DNA from: Mytilinidion resinicola
Taxonomy: Eukaryota; Ascomycota; Dothideomycetes; Mytilinidiales; Mytilinidiaceae
Length of the DNA stretch: 64,000 nucleotides
Direction of reading: 5' to 3'
Assembly (NCBI RefSeq): GCF_010093595.1
Contig: NW_022985438.1
Coordinates: forward strand, 1,698,785-1,762,784
The position numbers and the translations under genes are program-made. Below the pieces are notes generated by a model. It did not search any database. It was not told the origin of the DNA and saw only the letters and a program-made list of their open reading frames with translations. Of the stretch, positions 57,893-64,000 are shown one piece after another. Each line of letters opens with the position of its first letter. Within the stretch, counting starts at the first letter, position 1.

Positions 57893-59910
57893 ATGAACAA
57901 CACGACCGCCCAGAGTACACTGCCCGAGCTAGCTAATTCGGCAACGACTGACCAAAACCCATCCGCACAGCCAGTGATGGCCTCAAATGGTATTATTCCA
58001 TTTGAGCAAATGGCCCGACCAGGAGCTCCCCATGGCAAGATCGAGCCGCCCAGCGAGCACCCAGAGGGCGAGGAGATTCGGCGCCAGGTTGAATTCTACT
58101 TCTCTGATGGAAACTTGGCGACCGACAACCACTTGCTCGGCCTCTGTGGTGGCCGGGAGAATCTTCCAGTCTCAATCAGCCAGATCCTTGGCTTCAAGAA
58201 GATGCGCCGGTTCAGGCCCAAGACGCGTGTCGTTGAGTCGCTCAGGAAGAGTGACTTCTTGGAGGTGGACGAGACGGGCAAGACCATCAAGCGGAAGATT
58301 CCCATCCGTATCCCGACTCTGCTAGATGACGACGACGATAATTCGGAACTGGCGTATGATCCGGCTTCTGTGCAAGAAGAGCGAAAGGTCACGCCGAGGA
58401 GGGCTAAGCAGGTAGTCCCGACGACGCTCAGGAAAGAGATCCCACCTGGAATGACCAAGAATATGGTAAGTTTGTTCCACGACATCTTCTTATATTGACT
58501 TGGTTGCTCATGGCATCTAGATCAAACCCTCCGGCTTCGAGGAGGGCTACGTAGAGGGCCCCATTACCCCAGATCAGTACGAGGAAGAAAAGCATATGTA
58601 CGACCCCGACATCTCCTTCGTCGAGCGGATCGAAGTTGCCATTCAGCGCTTCAAAGCCAAGCGTAAGATGCACCAGATGTACGTAGAGATCTTCAGCAAG
58701 TTCATGCGCTTCGGTGGCGTCGATGGGCAGCAGCGCCAATTCACAGGTAGACTAGCCAAGACGGAACTGGAAGAGTACGATGCTTCAGAAATAGCGCGCA
58801 TGATGGCGACGCACCATGTGCCCTGGGATCGCGCGGACCCGAAGCGGTGGGCTGTGGACTTTGAGGGCATTGCCAAAGGCTTCCTGTGAGTTTTCCCGGT
58901 CCTTTACAACCCCATTTCGTTTCTTGGTCTCTTAAGAACTGATAGTTCCTAGTTCTTCCTACTACCCACAATACTTCAGTCCCGAAACTCGCCAGATCAA
59001 TCGCACTACCCAGGTTCTTCGCTCCTTCTACAACTACATCCTCCTCCACAACGTCTGCCCCGAGTACAACGACGACATCCTCGCCGCGCGTCGCATCTGC
59101 GACCTTGCCGACAAAGAACTCCCCGCCGTCTACGCCGTCGGCGGCCTTCTCCCAGGAACCTTCAACACCTCTGCTTCCGCCCTCCTCGGCGGCTACTGGG
59201 CCCAAATCCACCCCCCGAACCAAAACCCCGACGACTCGTGGGACGATGTAAACCGCGAGTCTAGCTGGACCGGCGAAGCCCCCGACGCTTCCAGTAAGCA
59301 AACCTACCGCCCCGAAGCCATGCTCGCAGCGTTCAAGATTGGCGTGCTCGCGTGCGGCGGCGAAGCCGCATACACCGCCCTCGCCAGCGACGGGCAAGAC
59401 ATCTCCACCATCAAAGACGCCTTCCCGGTCCTTGCAAGCGAAACCGTCGGCCTCAGCGTCGTCAACACCGAGCCGCCTAGCGACGAAACCCGCGCCCTCT
59501 ACGCCGCGCACAACAAGAAATGGAGCCACAAGCTCCAAATCGAGCCACTCGGCAAGCTCATCTGCGAAGCGTGGGCCGTCCCGGACCTCGAAGAGTGGGA
59601 CCTGCCGCCGAAGCTGCTCGCGGCGAAGACGAAAGCGGTGCCACGGCGCTTCGAGTTCTGGATCGAGGAGAAGGCGCTCACGCTGTGCTTTGTGAACATG
59701 AAGATCCGCGCGACCGTCATGAGGCTCGAGCATGGCATTGAGGTGCTGGATGAGGTCAAGCTGGTGCATTGTAGCTTCTATGAGTTCTTGCTCAACGAGT
59801 TGCAGATGCAGGCGAAGGCGCCGAAGGAGGTGAGGTTCCTGAAGCATCGGGATTTGAAGGCGATTGAGGAGCAGCAGGCGGAGGAGGACATGGCGGTTGC
59901 CGAGGTCTAG
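57893..59910 (+). CDS. La-motif / Arb1 (Argonaute-binding) fusion protein
   Basis: Predicted 631 aa. Start ATG 57893; exons 57893-58465, 58521-58885 and 58953-59910, introns of 55 and 67 nt, all in phase. Residues ~60-135 form a La motif: IRRQVEFYFSDGNLATDNHLL to SISQILGFKKMRRF and SLRKSDFLEVDETGKTIKR. La motifs grip the 3' end of oligo-U RNA. From ~192 the sequence matches the Arb1 region: SGFEEGYVEGPITPDQYEEEK, FVERIEVAIQRFKAKRKM, WAVDFEGIAKGFL and, later, FPVLASETVGLSVVNTEPPS. Arb1 with Arb2 forms the fission-yeast chaperone complex that holds duplex siRNA on Argonaute before slicing. The fusion would tie small-RNA loading to 3'-end RNA binding. Both parts are clear; the combined role is inference. 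Confidence 0.88.
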
Positions 59911-60318
59911 ATGATGGCTTTCTTCTCTTTCGGTATATTTGTTCTCTTTTGATGGCCTTCTTGTCCTTTAATGACAGCCTTAGGGATTACTAGAGTTAGG
60001 TGAGACAGCGGTTAGTAGGGCCGGGGAGGTCCTCAATGCAGCGTGGCGAGCTTCGGAGTCTTCGAGATGCGAGTGATTTTAGGCAGGTATTATAGGTGAA
60101 AATGCATCGGTATGAAAAATGGAAGCTTGTGCGCATGTGCTTGGTACTGTTTGAGGTGCTTCAATACACTATCAGGAGTTCCCAGAAGACGTATGAAATG
60201 CAAGAGCGAAATCCTGACACGCTTTTGAATACTCAGATCCTCTTAATTAGCATATCGCGCTATCCACGCGGTGGCGTAAAGGAGCACATATGCCTATATC
60301 CTAGTCCGAATGATTATC
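59911..60318. other. Intergenic interval between convergent genes
   Basis: About 400 bases with the 3' flanks of the La/Arb1 gene and the quinone oxidoreductase gene. Nothing recognised. Confidence 0.5.
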
Positions 60319-61707
60319 TTATGGCTGTAACAACAGCTTGCCTGTTGTTTTCCTGCCCTCGAGATCCTAGTTTCGTTAGCTTAATGTGTCCTTGATATCG
60401 CGTTGAGCGGAATAGACGGCCTACCTGATGCACCCTGACAATATCCTTGAGCGGATACACCTCATGAATCCGCGGGTCCATCTTATCCTTGACAATGAAG
60501 TCCCACAACTCAGCTGAAGCCTTCTCTAGCTCTCCTTCCTCCGAGATATAGGTGAACAAGTTCGGACGGAGGAGTTTGGCGTTCTTCGTAGTAAGCCGCC
60601 TATCGTACTTCGTCAGTGACGGTCCACAACCACCAGCCCTCACCTCCCCAATAGAATGTCTTCAACTCACGAAATCGTCACCGGCGGCACCGCCCCGCTC
60701 GCATTCCCAAAACTAACCAAGCTCCCCTTCCGCGCCAAACTCCCCAAGCTCGCATCAAACGTCGCCTTCCCCACCCCATCAAACACCGCACTCACCCCCT
60801 TTCCCCCGGTAACCTCCAACACCTTCTTCACAAACACATCCCCGTTATCGAAATACTCCAGCGTCACCTCCGCCCCGTAGGTCTTCGCCAACTCCCGCTT
60901 CTCCGCCGTCGACGCCGTCGCAATCGTCCGCGCCCCGACTGCTTTCAGCAGCTGGACGAGCCACAGCCCGACCCCGCCCGCGGCCGCGTGTACGAGGATC
61001 CAGTCGCCACGCTGCACGGGGTAGGCGTCGCGAATGAGGGTGAGGGCCGTGAGGCCTTGGATAATAGCGGCGGCGGCAGTTTTGGGTGAGATGGTGGGCG
61101 GCAGGGGGACGACCATGTGCGCGGGGACGGGGGTGTATTCGGCGTAGGCGAATTGGTGCATGTAGACGACGGAAGAGTTCAAGGAGAGAGAGGAGGGAGT
61201 GTTGGGGCCCAAGGCAGCGATTGTGCCGGCGCCTTCGCGGCCGAGGATGTACGGGTAGTGGGGGGGTGCGTAGAGGCCGGTGCGGAAGTAGCTGGGAGGT
61301 TGGCGTTAGAAGAGGTCTAGGTGTATCTTATGTGGACTGAGAGGCGGTTTGGTGATATGAGGAAGGGATGTTGAAAGTAACAGGAAGAGTAGGAAACAGG
61401 GTGCATACGTATCAATATAGTTGACACCAATATATTCATTCTTCACCAAGACCTCTCCTTCTTTCAATTCAGGTACTTGGATGTCAGTCTTGTACTGCAA
61501 GACTTCCGTTCCACCTGTCTTCTCGATCCACACCCCCTTCATTGTCTTCGGGAGCTGTGCTGCCGACGCCATAGCTCTTGACTGCAAGCTGCTTCTACCA
61601 CGAATGAGGGGAGAGAACTGAGAGTTTAGGGAGTGCAATCGCAAGACTGAGGATGTGAGAGAGCGATTACGGAAGATGGTCGTAATAATTCGAGGTGCAA
61701 AAGACAT
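60319..61707 (-). CDS. ZTA1: NADPH:quinone oxidoreductase (zeta-crystallin type), probably mitochondrial
   Basis: Predicted 380 aa. Zinc-free medium-chain reductase that moves one electron from NADPH to quinones; yeast Zta1 is the closest named relative. Exons 61707-61409, 61291-60671, 60599-60425 and 60366-60319; introns of 117, 71 and 58 nt. The first ~45 residues (SFAPRIITTIFRNRSLTSS...) are basic and Ser-rich, like a mitochondrial presequence; ATG MASAAQLPKTMKGV follows as an internal start for a cytosolic form. Conserved parts: GVNYIDTYFRTGLY, YPYILGREGAG, WILVHAAAGGVGLWLVQLLK (NADPH-binding), SFGNASGAVPP and the end GRKTTGKLLLQP. No structural zinc cysteines, as expected. Confidence 0.93.
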
Positions 61708-62700
61708 GAGTTAGGAAATAAGAGGAAGAAGTGGAGTAAGTGGTCAAGCTTTGTAATGAGCTCTTGCGGAACTGCCCCGCGTCCATCATCGAGCCCCGCC
61801 ATCGTCATTGCAATTCGGCTATTATGGCACCATATCTATACTGAGCCAGAGGGCTATTTGAAGCTTTCGGTTCCACGGCTAGGCATACTGCAGAAAGTCG
61901 GTGATTGTTGGAGTCGGAGAAGTAGCGGCAAGTCGAGCACCCTATAGCACCGTAGCCCTTGTTGGAGGCCTGAAGCTTCTGCTTTTGATTAGTTGAGCGA
62001 TAAGAAACCAAAGCACATAAGCATCGGATTGGGTGCCCTAAGAGGAGGGGTATACAAGTTCTCTAATGCTTAAACATAACTAGCTATTCACCTATACATG
62101 CAAGCCGCCTGGTATGTGTTCTGGTAAAGTATGCCGCCTTTACCGTTCTCCGTAGCTTCTCCTTCATCTGAATTCATACTCAACAGCCGTTACTCATCCA
62201 AGGCGCACCATCCACCGCAGACATCAAGCCTCCTATCACCCCCAGAAGATACACTGAAGTAGACTCGCATAGAGAGTGCTCCGCCAACTTCCCGGCCCCC
62301 ATCTCAGGAGTACCACGTATAAAGCAAGTCGCCAGCTTGGGCCAATCTCACACCTGACAAGCACCAGATTCTCAAATCTGAAAAGCACTAGATCTCGCCG
62401 TCCAGACGCGTCTGACTTCTGATGCACTGTCAATGCCGTCGGCCGGGGCTTGTCAGCATCGGTGCCGGACCGAGTCTGAACTATTAGAACAAGCAAGACA
62501 AAAAGCGTCCAGAAGCCAGGAAAAGAAGAGACAAAAATAAACATAGAACGAAAGATGGTCTTAAAGGAAGGCTCACAGAAGTAGCTGCAGAAACCAAGAC
62601 AGTTGCCGACGCTATCGCCGTTGCCGCAGCTTGATCTAAAAAAAGAAGCATTGTATTAGCAGAAGAGAAGGAGAAAGTCAAGCTACACCCTATCTCCCCT
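61708..62700. other. Gene-free interval
   Basis: About 1 kb: upstream region of the quinone oxidoreductase gene and 3' flank of the glucanosyltransferase gene. A minus-strand frame at 62236-62544 starts with a hydrophobic run but has no further features; not called. Confidence 0.5.
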
Positions 62701-63954
62701 TCATAGCATCAACAAGCAGGTGAGAGCAACTGCTAGGAGGCCACCAGTATCCGCACTAAGCTTACCAGCAGCGCCCTTCTTGGTCGCGCTTGCTGATGGT
62801 GCGGCTCCTGTTGACGTAGCGTTAGCACTGGTGGTCTCTCCGCCAGGCAAATTGCTGTCGTCATTGCCTAGAATCTTAATTGCCAGGCCCTTGACCTCGA
62901 CGCCGTTGCTCCCGTAGATGGCCATTGGGACCGCTGTCTCTGTGACATCCACCAGCTTTCCGTTGTTGGGGTTCTTGATGCCATTCTTAATCAGGTCATC
63001 AACACCGTCTGGGGGACTCGGGATCGTGAAGTTCTGGGAGAAGCCCGAATCCGAAATCAGGCCTGAAGAGCATTCTGGGGCTTTCGCATTGGTGGCTGTG
63101 GGATCGGCTGACTGGAGGAGAGTAAGATTTAGCTTGTTGTAATGATCCTGGAGGTTGTCGTAGTCCTTCTTCAATGTAACAGTTGCATTCTCGTTGATAT
63201 TGACGAGACCATAGTCAGCCTCTTCCTCGCTATACTCATAGACAAGTCCTCCGCTGAGGGCTGTCATCTGCGGTCCGTATAATGCAGCGACCTCATTGAA
63301 GACTCGGGGTATGCCGAGCGGCTTGTTGCATCCATACTCAGAGAAGAAGATGGGGAGCGAGCTGTTCTGGAACATGGAGACGAGGTCGTTGTAACCTGCA
63401 GTCTGGAAAGTTGCTGCTGCTCCACACCAGGAATAAGAGTTGAGTCCAATGAAATCCGAGCGAGTCAAATCCGTTTTGCCGTCGATGTTGCATTGGAAAT
63501 AGTTGTAGGTGTCATTCAGAATGGGGCGCACATCCGCAGCGGAGTATCCCACGGGAATCGTTCGTGTGGCATGGGCGGCGATGTAATTCTTGAGGTCACG
63601 CTGGATAGCCTGATGAATGTGTTAGCTTACAATTTGGTTGCTTCAAGACTTGTGACCAGTGCTCACCCTGATGTACGGAGGATTCTCCTTGGACGAGGGG
63701 ATGTCGTTCATGACCTCATTGGCGGCGAAAAAAGCGAGGGTGTTGGGAAAGTTCTTGAAGGCCTCCACGATTCCAAATGTACGGGTAAGGTAATCGGCAT
63801 TGTAGGAGCCTGAAGGGTCTGAGCGGTCCAGAGACTCGCCTGCAAGCGGCGAATTGACATCCAGAATCATGTATATGCCGACGGCGTTGAAGATGCTGGC
63901 GCAGTCATCGTGGTTGGCAGACGGATCAATGTTGTAGACGCGGATGGTATTGAC
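62701..63954 (-). CDS. GPI-anchored beta-1,3-glucanosyltransferase (GH72, Gas/Gel type), 5' part beyond window
   Basis: Cell-wall enzyme that cleaves beta-1,3-glucan and rejoins the new reducing end to another chain. Two exons are visible: 63954-63667 and 63609-62701 (intron 63666-63610, 57 nt); the acceptor at 63956-63955 shows that more exons lie beyond 64000. The acid/base Glu is in AANEVMND and the nucleophile Glu in FSEYGCN, with VNTIRVYNID before them and EYSEEEADYGLV after. There is no C-terminal Cys-box (X8/CBM43) domain, so it belongs to the subfamily without it. The end has a Ser/Ala/Thr stretch and a short hydrophobic tail (ADTGGLLAVALTCLLML), as for GPI attachment. Signal peptide not visible here. 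Confidence 0.93.
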
Positions 63955-64000
63955 CTGTCGGCAGATTAGCAGCGAGCTCAGGCTTGTAGGAATGGAGAGC

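Noticed and set aside
58741..59847. 368-codon minus-strand frame
   Set aside because: Antisense shadow of the GC-rich last exons of the La/Arb1 gene.
1..64000. CRISPR arrays, bacterial operons, riboswitches, prophage or a secondary-metabolite cluster
   Set aside because: No regularly spaced direct repeats, no polycistronic layout, and no polyketide, nonribosomal peptide or terpene-cyclase core gene; the spliced genes show a eukaryotic, fungal genome.

Overview
The window looks like nuclear DNA of a filamentous ascomycete (Pezizomycotina). Genes carry one to three short introns, mostly 41-80 nt with GT..AG ends. Both strands are used, genes stand alone or as divergent pairs, and long gene-poor stretches separate them. 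Protein families such as Zn2Cys6 factors, 'LPxELRN' proteins, GH72 enzymes and an Arb1-type protein are typical of this group. A Dothideomycete is my best guess from protein style, but that is an inference. All exon boundaries were read by eye from splice signals and frame continuity.

Layout. 1-767 (-): zinc alcohol dehydrogenase, cut by the window edge. 2744-5807 (-): a 978-aa protein with an XPF-like end, possibly the meiotic ZIP2/SHOC1 type. 6304-7594 (-): TauD-type dioxygenase. 7.6-13 kb is nearly empty apart from a small Cys-rich ORF. 13030-13984 (-): class II aldolase-like protein. 14.33-14.57 kb: a foldback element. 14855-15346 (+): small membrane protein. 16577-18014 (+): HSL-type esterase with two in-frame TAG codons. 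18261-18958 (-) and 19216-20872 (+): divergent genes for mitochondrial ferredoxin and a Ugo1-like carrier. 20.9-25.9 kb is gene-poor. 25936-26229 (+): 80-aa protein. 28352-29314 (+): Yar1-like ankyrin protein. These two genes lie between two diverged inverted copies of a roughly 350-bp repeat. 32063-32986 (-): WW-domain protein. 35027-37809 (+): Zn2Cys6 factor.

Further right: 39730-41210 (-), a protein with internal repeats; 41893-44392 (-), a decayed ATP-dependent DNA ligase-like gene; 45621-46498 (+), a DUF1295-type membrane protein; 47163-48977 (+), a fungal-specific regulator; 49238-50333 (-) and 50642-52740 (+), divergent farnesyl diphosphate synthase and APC8/Cdc23; 53233-54741 (+), an RGG plus LPAELRN protein with one in-frame TGA; 55428-55925 (-), a Q/P-rich protein; 56481-57131 (-), another LPxELRN protein; 57893-59910 (+), a La-motif/Arb1 fusion; 60319-61707 (-), a quinone oxidoreductase; and 62701 to about 63954 (-), a GPI-anchored GH72 glucanosyltransferase whose 5' end lies outside the window.

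Most genes are unrelated housekeeping or accessory genes, with no biosynthetic cluster or operon-like system. The most unusual item is the fusion of a La RNA-binding motif to an Arb1 (Argonaute chaperone) region. Next come the foldback and inverted repeats, and three genes that read well across isolated stop codons. Two of those stops sit in contexts expected from repeat-induced C-to-T mutation.
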